This document shows positions 9,366 to 18,192 of a stretch of 64,000 bases of DNA, piece after piece. The stretch comes from Rhodococcus sp. AW25M09 (lineage in GTDB: Bacteria > Actinomycetota > Actinomycetes > Mycobacteriales > Mycobacteriaceae): assembly GCF_000333955.1 (NCBI RefSeq), contig NZ_CAPS01000068.1:41033-105032 (forward strand). The letters are read 5' to 3'. The notes beneath the pieces are model-generated. The model was not told where the DNA came from and made no database searches. It worked only from the letters and a program-made list of their open reading frames with translations. The position numbers were made by a program, and so were the translations under genes. How positions within the stretch are numbered: the first letter of the stretch is position 1; every line of letters starts with the position of its first letter.

Positions 9366-10190
9366 GTGCCACTACCGGTGAATTTACCGAGCGATACGGT
9401 AGTGGTCGTGAACCGACATGAAATTGTCCGTGCGCTCCTCGGGTTGGGAGTGGAGTCTGGCGTCGCAGCCGACCTACCGGACCTGCCGAGTGGCGTCATT
9501 GGGCTAATGGTCTACGGCAGCCAGGCGCGGGGCGACGCTGTTGACGACTCAGACCTCGACCTGTTGGCGCTATCTGTAGCTCCGCGACCAAGTATCCAAG
9601 TCGCACTCGTAAGCATCAGCTTCTACACAAGTCAAATGTTGGAGACCGGGATTGGGACACTGTTCGGCGCGCATCTGAACCGCGACGGAAAGATTCTGAT
9701 CGATAAGGACAACCAGCTTCGTACTGCGATCGACTCGATGGGCGAGGTCGACACAGATCGGCTTTTTGAGCGAGCACGACGAATGTCGCAGCTGTTCACC
9801 AGTCTCGACCGGGATCTGCCCAAGTATCTGCCAGGCCTAGTACGCGAAGCTCGGTATCTGTTGCGAAGCTGCTATTACGCACGAGCAATTTCGGACGGGG
9901 AACCATGCTTCTCTATCCGTGAACTCGCTAAGCGACATAAGGACCCGGTCCTTGTCCGTCTCCTTGCGTCGAGACATCAACAGGAACCTTCAGTGCGAGA
10001 ATTGACCGAATGTTTGGCTCGACTGCGTGGGGTCTTGGGTGACTTCCCGCGGAGCGAGCATGGATCGCTTGAGGCCACAATTGTGAACGAGTGGGAAAGC
10101 CCAGGCGATTTGCTGTCGATGGCATTCCTCGCACTCGGGGTTACGGGCCAGGGGTCTGATTACGCGGAAGTGGGGAAAATTCTGTTATGA
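9366..10190 (+). CDS. Nucleotidyltransferase-fold protein (MNT/pol-beta superfamily)
   Basis: Up to 274 aa. The pol-beta-type nucleotidyltransferase signature is complete: YGSQARG at residues 50-56, then DDSDLDLL with the two catalytic aspartates at about 63 and 65. A long helical C-terminal part follows (about 120-270), with RYLLRSCYYARAI resembling the helical region of stand-alone and HEPN-paired transferases. This fold moves NMP from NTP to proteins, RNA or drugs. It overlaps the next gene by 4 bp (ATGA), so the two are co-translated. The start is uncertain: GTG at 9366, 9402 or 9408 are possible and none has a good ribosome site. Target unknown; a drug-resistance adenylyltransferase is less likely given the partner. 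Confidence 0.75.
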   Translation: MPLPVNLPSDTVVVVNRHEIVRALLGLGVESGVAADLPDLPSGVIGLMVYGSQARGDAVDDSDLDLLALSVAPRPSIQVALVSISFYTSQMLETGIGTLFGAHLNRDGKILIDKDNQLRTAIDSMGEVDTDRLFERARRMSQLFTSLDRDLPKYLPGLVREARYLLRSCYYARAISDGEPCFSIRELAKRHKDPVLVRLLASRHQQEPSVRELTECLARLRGVLGDFPRSEHGSLEATIVNEWESPGDLLSMAFLALGVTGQGSDYAEVGKILL

Positions 10191-10795
10191 CTGGCGAGCT
10201 CGCGTTCGTGGGCGACATCCACGGAAACCTAGGCGCTCTGCGGGGCATTCAGTGCGTACTCGACCGGCGAGGCGTCGGACATACGGTCTTCCTCGGTGAC
10301 TACATCAACAAGGGTACTGAATCGGCAGGCGTGTTAGAAGAATTGATCGTTCGGTCAAGATCTGGGCGAGCGACATTGCTCGCTGGGAATCATGAAACAG
10401 CCCTGCTTGAGTCCCTCGACAACCACGATCTCAGCGCATTCCTCAAGATGGGCGGAGCAGCAACTATTCGCTCGTATGCTGGGGCGCAAGTCGGACCGGA
10501 GGTTCTGGCGGATCTGCGGTCCAACCTTCCGGTCCTTGTGCTTGATGCGCTTCGGCAGATGCCGACCCGATATGAATCTGATACTGTTATTGCGCAACAT
10601 ATTCCGCCAAGATCGATAACTCACAAATACTGTGTGAGCGCGCACCTGCCCGTAGGTCGGTTGCCGCTCATCAACAATTATTCAGCCCAGATAGACACGG
10701 GCTGTGGTGGCCACGGCGGCCGGCTGACGGCACTTCTGTGGCCGTCCCGCACATACGTGCAAGTCGACGAGGTAGGACGTGTCGTTGATGGGTGA
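10187..10795 (+). CDS. PPP-family metallophosphoesterase (ApaH/PrpE-like)
   Basis: A 202-aa calcineurin-like phosphoesterase with all metal-binding blocks: GDIHGN (Asp10, His12), GDYINKG (Asp38), GNHE (Asn68, His69), AQHIPP (His138) and SAHLP (His153), then IDTGCGGHGGRLTALL, which matches the end of bacterial ApaH/PrpE and serine/threonine PPP enzymes. The usual GDxVDRG arginine is replaced by Lys. Such enzymes remove phosphate from proteins or cleave nucleoside tetraphosphates. The start overlaps the nucleotidyltransferase stop, which suggests the pair act as a modifier and its reverser. Soluble; length is at the short end for the family. Confidence 0.85.
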   Translation: MTGELAFVGDIHGNLGALRGIQCVLDRRGVGHTVFLGDYINKGTESAGVLEELIVRSRSGRATLLAGNHETALLESLDNHDLSAFLKMGGAATIRSYAGAQVGPEVLADLRSNLPVLVLDALRQMPTRYESDTVIAQHIPPRSITHKYCVSAHLPVGRLPLINNYSAQIDTGCGGHGGRLTALLWPSRTYVQVDEVGRVVDG

Positions 10796-10842
10796 TCTGA
10801 AGCAAGGTCGAGTGAGCTAGTGGAGATTATCGACGTTAGCCC

Positions 10843-12249
10843 CTATTGTGCCTTGGCAGCCCCATTTTTATCCTGAATTGAGATGTTGAGCGTCAAGCAA
10901 GCTTGAAATTGAGTTTTTGCATCCTCGATGCGACCTACTTCGCGGTAGCATTGGCCAAGTACCAGCAGGCAAATCGCCTCGCCCTGCCGGTTGCCGATCT
11001 GACGATTTATCGACAGAGCCCTTTCTGCGGGGGTGAGGCCCTCGGATGCTTTGCCTTGACGCAGGCTCACCTGTGCAACCAGGACGCCCGCATTGGCGTG
11101 GATGCTGGAGGGGGGTGTTGTCTCTAGGTCAGCGAGAGCTCGATCCGCGTGCTCCCGCGCCGCAGCAAGTCTGTTTTCTGCAACCTCAAGCCTCGCCAGA
11201 TTTATAGACGACTGGGGTACCTCGCTGAGCAGACCAGCCTCGCGCCTCAGTTGGAGGCTCTGTTGGAAGTATGTCCGAGCACTTCCACTGTCACCGATTT
11301 TGCGGTGGGCCAGACCGAGATCATCGAGAATTCGGCTGCGGACAGTGGTGGTGGAGTGGTCAGTCGACACCAACAGTCCGAGTGCGTGCTGTAGCCGCCC
11401 GATAGCATCGTGGTGGCGCCCTTGAGCATCGAGGACACGTGCCTGCGCAGAGAACGCGTCTGCTGCTTGAAAGGTATGTAGCGTATCCCCTTCGGCGTGA
11501 GTCGAGATTGCTAATTGAGTTTGGTCGTATGCCCCTGCGAGGTCGCCTTGTCGCCGTAGGAATCGTGCCAAAGCTAGCTGCTCCAAGGGGCCCCCGATCG
11601 CTGAAGCTTCTGTCAGTAGCGAACCTCCGGCCTCAGCCTGCCCTAGCGCGATGAGTTGTTCTCCGCGGAGCCGGCTGTGCGCGGCTCGAAGTACGTCCCT
11701 CCCAGAGGAAGGGAGCAAGTCCACGAAACGCGGTGTCTTTGTCGTTGCGGACGATGCCCATGACGTGAGTCGCGCAGTCAACTTCGTCTTCAGATCGCGT
11801 ACGCCCGATATTGACTCGAACAACGCCGCGTGGTGGTTGACAATCTGTTGTTTGAGACTGAGTATCCGTTGGTCTGGAGTGGGGCCGTCGAGGAATGCGA
11901 TCCATACGTCACGCATAGGCTGGGCGGGTTCGGCCAAGTCGAGGAAGCCAGTGAAGAGTTCCTCCTCTGTTCCGGAGGTGTACCCCCATCGGCTGCCGGG
12001 TTCGCTACCCCAGGATGACTTGAACAGGACAATCATGAAGTGGGATTCACCAATCAGCTCATTGATGGCTTCTTGCGGGCGACGTGCCGTGCCGCGAACA
12101 CGGTCCCATCCCACCACCTCGAAGCTCGCGCCGGGAGCCTCTCGTGCCCGGTTATTGAACTCGCTGACGCACGCACCTACGGTGGCGCGTTCGTCGGGGA
12201 CGTCACCGGGAGACGCCAGGAATATGCGGAACGGTGCGATTTCAGACAT
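10843..12249 (-). CDS. TIR-like/DUF4062-type domain plus TPR repeats
   Basis: A 468-aa protein. Residues 1 to about 150 begin FRIFLASPGDVPDER and contain QEAINELI, FMIVLFKSSWGS and TSGTEEELF. This SPGDV...ER...SGTxEE pattern is that of the TIR-like domain (DUF4062-type) common at the front of STAND and other bacterial immune or signalling proteins. Residues 190-468 are tetratricopeptide repeats (for example ILDDLGLAHRKIGDSGSARTYF and ICLLVLGQCYREVGRIEDAK). I chose the ATG at 12249 because the upstream extension (open to 12543) lacks domain character. It is convergent with the phosphoesterase gene, ending 48 bp from it. NAD-hydrolysing or signalling activity is inference; a pure protein-binding scaffold is possible. 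Confidence 0.75.
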   Translation of the reverse strand: MSEIAPFRIFLASPGDVPDERATVGACVSEFNNRAREAPGASFEVVGWDRVRGTARRPQEAINELIGESHFMIVLFKSSWGSEPGSRWGYTSGTEEELFTGFLDLAEPAQPMRDVWIAFLDGPTPDQRILSLKQQIVNHHAALFESISGVRDLKTKLTARLTSWASSATTKTPRFVDLLPSSGRDVLRAAHSRLRGEQLIALGQAEAGGSLLTEASAIGGPLEQLALARFLRRQGDLAGAYDQTQLAISTHAEGDTLHTFQAADAFSAQARVLDAQGRHHDAIGRLQHALGLLVSTDHSTTTVRSRILDDLGLAHRKIGDSGSARTYFQQSLQLRREAGLLSEVPQSSINLARLEVAENRLAAAREHADRALADLETTPPSSIHANAGVLVAQVSLRQGKASEGLTPAERALSINRQIGNRQGEAICLLVLGQCYREVGRIEDAKTQFQACLTLNISIQDKNGAAKAQ

Positions 12250-12859
12250 AGCTTGGAATCGTAATCGGGGCATCTGAGTCCGTGCGTTACGGAGTCGTAA
12301 GGGCTTTAAATCTGCGTCAACAGGAACGTTCGCGGCTGGATCATATGAAAACAACAGTTTGAACGACGTCCTTGAGATGACGAGTCCTCCTGACCGGTCT
12401 TCCGTCACGGTGAATACTTTGACGGCAATGAAATCGGAGATTGGCCACGTGTCCGCGCTCCAGGATGGGGCTTCATTGACGGAACAATTTTTCGCACGAG
12501 GATTTCTTGGAACCGACAATGAAACGTTTCGACTCGACGTCACCAGGTTCCGCCGTACCCCGGGGCGGGCTGTGCTCCGCTACCGCAGCGCAGCGTGGCA
12601 CGGTTAGCCACGATCTGAATGGGGCGGCAGGCGCGTCGACGATGACTCGCCACTCGGATACATTGAACCCTCGAAACCGACCAATGATGAGGTGAGTTCA
12701 CTATGACCACCGCCGACCGCACCGGGACATCCAGTGCACCGCAGACCTCCGAATCGCACTGGACGAGCCCACAGTAGGCACACCCGGGACTGCGACTGGG
12801 CTTGTTGGCTTCGATGGTGTTCACCTGACGGGGACTGCCGCACCTGTGCAGTAGATGTT
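12250..12859. other. Intergenic region between island gene and broken gene
   Basis: The minus-strand frame of the TPR protein stays open upstream to 12543, but the sequence there does not look like protein. No other supported gene. The stretch marks the transition from lower-GC island sequence back to high-GC chromosome. Confidence 0.4.
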
Positions 12860-13453
12860 TCACTTGTGTGCTGCGTCGGTCAGCATTTCGGCGACGAGTT
12901 CGAGGATGTCGACTTCGACCGGACAGCGCACCGTAGGAACGAGGACGGCAGCCGGTTCTACAGAGACCGCTCCGGCGGAGCCTCGCAGGACTTCGAGGTG
13001 TGGGATCGACCCGAGACGTCGTTACCGGACACGGATCCACCCGTCGGGCGTCCATGTGCCGAGGATTTCTCGGCCTCGGCCTCGGCCTCGGCCTCCGCCT
13101 CGGCCAGCGTCTTGTGCGAGGTCGAGTGCGACGAACACGGGATGTGCGAGTGGCCGTTCGAGGGTGTTGGTGTCGAGCTCGATTCGTAGCTGCGCTACTG
13201 CGGGAACGGGCGCGACACGCACGGAGGCTTGGGCGGTTGCGGCGGTCTCTGCGGCTCCGAGCAGCGTGACCGCACGGCGGACGACTGTCTGGTCAGGGAC
13301 GAAGAAGTCCAGCCGTTGGTCTGCGCGGAAAGCGGCGGAGGCACCGTACATGGCTGCAGCTGCTGCGTCGGCCAGTGCCCACCCTGGTTGGCTGTCGGGG
13401 GAGTCGAGCCCCAGGCGCAGCGGTCGCTGTTCGGTCGCGTTGCCCGGTGATGG
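12860..13453 (-). pseudogene. Broken gene: no start, internal stop, hexamer expansion
   Basis: One minus-strand frame reads as sensible protein from 13453 down to a TGA at 12860-12862, but is interrupted by an in-frame TAA at 13022-13024. The upstream half has no usable start and is preceded by TAA at 13454-13456. It contains VFVALDLAQDAG, then a Gly-Arg run from the hexamer repeat, then REILGTWTPDGW. The downstream half continues with IPHLEVLRGSAGAVSVEPAA and PVEVDILELVAEMLTDAA. The ALDLAQD...REIL...W pattern is one I associate loosely with actinobacterial hypothetical proteins, but I cannot name the family. The gene is 5'-truncated and carries a nonsense mutation. A readthrough or sequencing error at 13022 is the alternative. 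Confidence 0.6.
13069..13104 (+). repeat. Hexamer tandem repeat, six CTCGGC-type units
   Basis: CTCGGC is repeated from 13069 to 13104 with one unit reading CTCCGC. In the minus-strand frame of the broken gene it encodes alternating Gly-Arg. The unit is a multiple of three, so length change alone would not shift that frame. Confidence 0.85.
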
Positions 13454-13652
13454 TTAGCGCACGAGCTGTTCGATGGCAATCGATCTCGTTACCGGTGTTC
13501 GGCTGTGCTTCAACGACGATCCCGTAGCGATGGCCGCGGCTGTGTTCCGCGTTCTCCGCTGATGTCCTCGGCGCCTGCCCACGCATACTGAGCAAGCGAC
13601 CCGATGGGCCGACTGGCACTGAGAGCCGTGTGGGCGGCAATGGGCTCAGCGA

Positions 13653-14231
13653 TCAATTCAAAGTGGTTGCGATGGAACGCATTTCGTGCAGGGCGGCTGC
13701 TGCGTACGGTGCCAACGATTCCGATTTTCCGGACTCGTTCTCGGACCACGCGGTGTAGCCGCGCTTGAAGGCCAGAACTCCCAGTTCGCCGGCGAGGTGG
13801 GCGGTGGGCTCGGGGAAGCCGCGGTCGACGAGGGCGTTGGTCATCGCCGCAGCCATGCCGACGGTTTTCAGCGCGTCGCGTTCCTGTAGCTCCGTGCTCG
13901 CGGCGACGGCCGCTTTTATTCGGGGACCGAGTTCTCGGTTGGTCGGCCCCATCGCGTTGGATGCTCGCTCGAGGCCAGCGGCTACCGCGTCGAGCGCGGT
14001 GGACCCCTCGGGTGCGTCGGCGATGCCGTCGGCGAGGAGTCGGCTCAGAGTTTCCTGACCGGCGACGAGGAGTTCGCGCTTGTCCGAGAAGTGGCGGAAG
14101 AAGGTGCTTTTGGTGACCCCGGCTCGTTCGGCGATCTGGGCGACGGTGGTGGCGTCGTACCCCTGCTCGTTGAACAGGTCGACTGCCGCAACGACGAGTC
14201 GTTGGGTAGCACCGGGTTCCCATCGAGCCAT
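13653..14231 (-). CDS. TetR family regulator, divergent from an NAD(P)-binding protein
   Basis: A 192-aa repressor. The N-terminal DNA-binding domain is clear at about residues 8-52 (ATTVAQIAERAGVTKSTFFRHF). It is divergent from the NAD-dependent epimerase-like gene, and two near-palindromes lie between them. The layout is the classic one of a TetR protein repressing itself and its neighbour until a small molecule binds. The minus-strand frame that continues to 13510 in another phase is a shadow. Start ATG at 14231; ligand unknown. Confidence 0.88.
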   Translation of the reverse strand: MARWEPGATQRLVVAAVDLFNEQGYDATTVAQIAERAGVTKSTFFRHFSDKRELLVAGQETLSRLLADGIADAPEGSTALDAVAAGLERASNAMGPTNRELGPRIKAAVAASTELQERDALKTVGMAAAMTNALVDRGFPEPTAHLAGELGVLAFKRGYTAWSENESGKSESLAPYAAAALHEMRSIATTLN

Positions 14232-14246
14232 GCCATCATCATAGTG

Positions 14247-14297
14247 GACGGGACAAAGGTCCCGTCAGGTGTACAGTGATGGGACAACTATCCCATC
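14247..14297. promoter_or_regulatory. Two palindromic operator candidates for the TetR protein
   Basis: Site 1 is GACGGGACAAAGGTCCCGTC (14247-14266), with perfect 8-bp arms around a 4-base spacer. Site 2 is GATGGGACAACTATCCCATC (14278-14297), with perfect 7-bp arms around a 6-base spacer. Both share the GGGAC core, lie between the divergent TetR and epimerase starts, and are 31 bp apart start to start. Site 2 ends 16 bp before the epimerase ATG, overlapping its likely promoter and leader. Confidence 0.75.
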
Positions 14298-14313
14298 ACT
14301 TCAGGAGCATTCC

Positions 14314-15195
14314 ATGCGCGTTTTCATCACCGGTGGTACCGGCACTATCGGAACACCGGTCGTCTCCGAACTGCTCGGTCACGGGCACACCGTTCTCGCG
14401 CTGGCTCGGTCGGAGGAATCTGCGCGGGCGCTCGAGGCGGCAGGTGCCGAGTCGGTTCGCGGGGATCTGGACGACCTCGAGGTTCTCCGGGCGGGTGCCG
14501 AGCAGTGCGACGGCGTCGTAAGTCTGGCGTTCGGTAGCGATTACAGCAGCGCCGAGGCGCTCGCCCGGTCCATCTCGCAGGAGAGCGCAGCGATGGCCAC
14601 CCTGGGTGACGCGCTCGTGGGAACCGGCCGCCCCATCGTGACTGTTTCGGGCACTCCGTGGGTACCGGGCCGGGCGTCGACCGAAGCCGACTCTCTCCCC
14701 ACCGACGGACCGGTAGGCGGCCGCGGTAAATCGGTGAACACGTTGTTGGCATTGGCATCTCGCGGTGTCCGGGCGACCGCAGTGCGCATGCCGCGCACGG
14801 TCCACAACAATGGCGAGGGAGGGTTCGCCGGACTGCTGGCCGATGCTGCCCGCCGCACAGGCGTTGCGGGATACCCGGGTGACGGAACGCAGCGGTGGCC
14901 GGCCGTGCACGCACTCGACGCGGCAACACTGTTCCGACTCGCCCTCGAGTCCGCACCAGCCGGGACCGCGTGGCACGCGGTCGACGACGAGGGCGATGCG
15001 GTGCGTGACATCGCCACCGTCATCGGTCGCCGACTGGCCCTGCCGGTCCGGCCGGTGCCGGAGGACACCTTCGGCCCCTTCGGCCCGATCTTCGCGATGG
15101 ATCAGCCGGCGACCAGCGCCCTCACTCGTGACGAGCTCGGATGGCATCCGACGCACGCGAGTCTCCTCGACGACCTGGAGAACATCAGACCGTGA
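14314..15195 (+). CDS. NAD(P)-binding epimerase/dehydratase-family oxidoreductase
   Basis: A 293-aa atypical short-chain dehydrogenase. It begins MRVFITGGTGTIGTPV, the GxxGxxG dinucleotide-binding turn at residues 7-13. Later segments such as VSGTPWVPG and AVHALDAATLFRLALES are typical of the NmrA/epimerase-like NAD(P)-binding proteins that accompany TetR regulators in actinobacteria. AGGAG lies 7 bases before the ATG at 14314. It is divergent from the TetR gene with two palindromes between, so repression by that protein is likely. The substrate cannot be read from sequence. Confidence 0.85.
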   Translation: MRVFITGGTGTIGTPVVSELLGHGHTVLALARSEESARALEAAGAESVRGDLDDLEVLRAGAEQCDGVVSLAFGSDYSSAEALARSISQESAAMATLGDALVGTGRPIVTVSGTPWVPGRASTEADSLPTDGPVGGRGKSVNTLLALASRGVRATAVRMPRTVHNNGEGGFAGLLADAARRTGVAGYPGDGTQRWPAVHALDAATLFRLALESAPAGTAWHAVDDEGDAVRDIATVIGRRLALPVRPVPEDTFGPFGPIFAMDQPATSALTRDELGWHPTHASLLDDLENIRP

Positions 15196-15530
15196 TCAGT
15201 GCTGCTCCAGCCGTGTCGATCAACGATTTCCAGTCCACCAAGGAGCTATTCACGGCCGGAGTCGCAGGCGGCTCCTCACTCTCCTCCCATACCGGGAGGA
15301 GGAACGGTTCAAAAACTGGCGGAGTGCAGCTTCGATGCGAATAGTTTGCGATCCCGAGGCCATTGGAGTGCCGAGAGCAAGAGGCGGAAAACGAACGCGC
15401 CGTCCAGGACGCACACGTCTCCGAAGAGGCCGCCGGTACCCGATTCAGATTGACGAAACGCGTCAACATAGTTGTTGCTCAATGGTCTACGACATGGCGG
15501 TTCGTCGATCTTCACCCGGGGAACGTGTGG
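15196..15530. other. Intergenic, no gene seen
   Basis: A 335-bp stretch between the epimerase gene and a convergent membrane-protein gene. Short frames run through it on both strands but none has a ribosome site or family likeness. No strong terminator is visible. Confidence 0.4.
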
Positions 15531-15935
15531 TTACCGCAATGACCGGCGCAATCTGATCGCGTTCACCACGGACCATGCGATAGCGATCGGGGCCAGTAGC
15601 CCCAATCCTGGTGCGCCACCGAATAGGTACCACACGGAGATGAGGAGGACGGCAGCGGTGACGGAGACAGCTGTCAGCTTCCGCATTGGAGTTGACGTGC
15701 GGTCGGCGGCAAAGCCACGAAATTTCCCGTTCACGAGCAAGAGCCGAACCGCCGAGACACACGCCGCGAATCCGACAACGGCCAACAGGCTGAGCGGGAG
15801 AAGACCGTCGAACGAGACTTCCGGATTTCCCAGATTTCGTACGACGCCCACTGTAAAGGGCACCGAGGCTGCATACCCGAGGTACATAAACACGATCGGA
15901 CCGGCGAATCCCGCAGGCTTCGTCGACGTCTTCAT
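15531..15935 (-). CDS. Small multi-pass membrane protein
   Basis: A 134-aa protein with four hydrophobic segments (starting with GFAGPIVFMYLGYAASVPF, then LLPLSLLAVVGFAACVSA, LTAVSVTAAVLLISVWYLF and LGLLAPIAIAWSVVNAI) and a basic C-terminus. No family recognised. I took the ATG at 15935; the frame is open to 16163, but those 76 extra residues are polar and lack a ribosome site. Upstream bases 15936-16320 contain no other supported gene. Confidence 0.55.
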   Translation of the reverse strand: MKTSTKPAGFAGPIVFMYLGYAASVPFTVGVVRNLGNPEVSFDGLLPLSLLAVVGFAACVSAVRLLLVNGKFRGFAADRTSTPMRKLTAVSVTAAVLLISVWYLFGGAPGLGLLAPIAIAWSVVNAIRLRRSLR

Positions 15936-16320
15936 AACCAACTGTACCAATTGTCCGTTGTTATCGTCATTTCTTGCGATGACACGTTCGGCGGTGTTCG
16001 GCAGCCGCCGGTGCGTCGACGTTAGTGGGGCGAAGGCGATGGGCAGGAGCGTGCGGCGTTGAATGACGCGCAGAGCCTGCGTATCGAGACCGATGTCTTC
16101 GCTTCGGGTCATGGCAGCTGACACGTAGGACAGCCAGGCTTCGGGGGAGAGGCCGGTAGCCAACGCACCTCACTCGCACGTTGGCCGTCGAGCGGCGGTG
16201 GCCAACCGGGCGCGGGCCGAAGTGCGAGGAGCTTGTGTTCGCCGAAAAGTCGTGGGTCAGGGAAACCCTCTGCCTCGAGCAGTGCACTGGTGTTCCTGGC
16301 AGGTTGCGCGGCCATCGAAT

Positions 16321-17100
16321 TCAGATGATGCCGCCGTTGGCGTAGATCACCTGGCCGTTGATCCACTGGGCCGGTCCGGCGAGGTGGGCGACGGTCTCGG
16401 CGATGTCCTCGGGCCGGCCGAGTCGTTCGAGGGGAGTCATGTTCCGCATGGCGTCGATGGCCTGCTGTGGCTTACCGTCGAGGAACAACGGAGTGGCGGT
16501 GGGTCCGGGTGCGACGGCATTGACGGTGATGTGTCGGCCGCGCAGTTCCTTGGCCAGGATCAAGGTCAGGGCATCGACTGCACTCTTGGTGGCGGCGTAG
16601 GCGCCGTAGCCGGGGAGAGCGAGCTTGACGACGGAGCTGGAGAAGTTGATGATCGCGCCGCCGTCGCGGACTCGTCGAGCTGCTTCCCGGGAGACGACGA
16701 ATGCGCCGCGGACGTTCGTGCGGTGCATCCGGTCGAAGTCCTCGAACGACAGATCGACCAGAGGAGAAAGGAGCATCACCCCGGCGGTGTGGACGACGAC
16801 GTCTACTCCACCGTAGGCCGCATCGAGTTCGTCGAACAACTGTGCCACGGCGGCCTCGTCGGCGACATCGCCCGAGACCAGAATTGCCTGGCCACCCGCT
16901 GCCGTCACGGCGTCCGCAGTCTCCTGCGCGCGGTCGCGGTTTCCGGCGTAGTGCACTCCCACCGCCATGCCCTGCGCTCCGAGGCGGGCACCGATAGCGC
17001 CGCCGATTCCACCCGATGCTCCGGTGACAAGCGCAACGCGCGGGCCGGCCGCGGCGGAGTCGGTAGCCTCTACAGCTGAATGTGTTGTGGTGTCGGTCAT
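16321..17100 (-). CDS. SDR family oxidoreductase
   Basis: A 259-aa classical short-chain dehydrogenase/reductase, a cytoplasmic NAD(P)-dependent alcohol/ketone or acyl reductase. The dinucleotide motif is VTGASGGIGGAIG (about 26-38), NxAG is represented by HTAGVM, and the catalytic Ser and YxxxK appear as NFSSSVVKLALPGYGAYAATK. The C-terminal PLERLGRPEDIAETV is typical. GGAAAG precedes the ATG. It is divergent from a TetR gene 137 bp away, which probably controls it. Substrate unknown. Confidence 0.9.
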   Translation of the reverse strand: MTDTTTHSAVEATDSAAAGPRVALVTGASGGIGGAIGARLGAQGMAVGVHYAGNRDRAQETADAVTAAGGQAILVSGDVADEAAVAQLFDELDAAYGGVDVVVHTAGVMLLSPLVDLSFEDFDRMHRTNVRGAFVVSREAARRVRDGGAIINFSSSVVKLALPGYGAYAATKSAVDALTLILAKELRGRHITVNAVAPGPTATPLFLDGKPQQAIDAMRNMTPLERLGRPEDIAETVAHLAGPAQWINGQVIYANGGII

Positions 17101-17237
17101 CTGGACTTTCCTTCAGTATGTCACCGCGCGCCGCTGCGCTATGTGTACGATAAGTTCATTAAACCATGGTTGTGAACGCACTGTCCACATAAAGGTCCAG
17201 GCAGTGTCCGACAAACCCAGGATCAGAGGCAGGGGAA

Positions 17238-17822
17238 ATGGGACGAGGCCGCAGACCCACCGAGGAAGTACGCGCCGAAATTGTCGAGACGGCAGGAAAG
17301 CTGTTGTTCGAATCGGGTATGGCCGGTTTCACCATCGAGAAAGTCGCAGCTCTCAGCGGCGCAAGCAAAGTGACTATCTACAAATTCTGGCCATCGAAGG
17401 GTGCCTTGGCGCTGACGGGCTACTTCAGCGCGGTCTCCCAGGCATTGGCATTCCCAGACACCGGAGACTTGCAGGAGGACCTGCGCACCCAGTTGCACTC
17501 GTTCGTGACGTTGCTGACCAATACACCCGCCGGCACAGTTCTGCGTGAACTCATTGGGGCAGCGCAGACAGACCCCGACCTTCTCTCGGCGTTCCTGTCT
17601 TCGTATTCGTCGCCGCGCCGCGCCCTTGCGATCGCACGACTCGACGCTGCCCGCTCACGCGGCGAGCTTCGAGAGAGCCTCAACAGTGAGAGCGTCATCG
17701 ATCAACTCTGGGGTGCGTGCTATCACCGGCTACTGCTGCCCGATCAGCCGATTACGTCCGCGTTCGCCGACCACCTGATCGACAACTTGTTTCAGGGCAT
17801 CGGTAAACCGCAGTCGCGGTGA
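17238..17822 (+). CDS. TetR family regulator
   Basis: A 194-aa regulator with an HTH at about residues 10-56 (AGFTIEKVAALSGASKVTIYKFW) and an AcrR-type C-terminal domain. It is divergent from the SDR gene; the 137-bp gap between them should hold the shared promoter and operator, though no perfect palindrome stands out there. CAGGGG precedes the ATG at 17238. It probably represses the SDR gene and itself, by analogy with the neighbouring TetR-epimerase pair. Confidence 0.88.
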   Translation: MGRGRRPTEEVRAEIVETAGKLLFESGMAGFTIEKVAALSGASKVTIYKFWPSKGALALTGYFSAVSQALAFPDTGDLQEDLRTQLHSFVTLLTNTPAGTVLRELIGAAQTDPDLLSAFLSSYSSPRRALAIARLDAARSRGELRESLNSESVIDQLWGACYHRLLLPDQPITSAFADHLIDNLFQGIGKPQSR

Positions 17823-18192
17823 ACTAATCGACATCGGAGAACCTCATTGCCCGCGATGCTCAACGGCGAGCCGCTGTGAAATAGCACCGTGTCCTACGCG
17901 GGCAAGAAGGAGCATATGGGCTCCGGGCGGATGAGGGTCTCGTGGCACTATTTTGCGAAATACTAGACGGCCGAATACTGAGCCACGCTACGTCAGCGCC
18001 GCAAAGGTCGTCGCCCACTCGAATGTCGTCGGACCTCGCGTCGCGACCAGGCAGCCGGCTATCGGATGGTGACCTCGAATAGCCAGGGATTGCGCGTGCC
18101 ACGCCGACACCACTCCGATGACACACCCTGGGGCGCGGTGGAGATCGGTTGTCGACCCATCACGCTTTCCGGTGCGCGCACCTACGTGTCGT
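17823..18192. other. Intergenic, no gene seen
   Basis: A 370-bp stretch between convergent genes (TetR and the serine hydrolase). Open frames here are short and unsupported. Nothing else is recognised. Confidence 0.4.

Noticed and set aside
12250..12543. N-terminal extension of the TIR-like/TPR protein
   Set aside because: The domain starts right after the ATG at 12249; the extension shows no conserved pattern.
12734..13189. Plus-strand frame with a Ser-Ala run
   Set aside because: The run is only the hexamer repeat read in this frame; the rest has no protein character, while the minus frame reads as a decayed gene.
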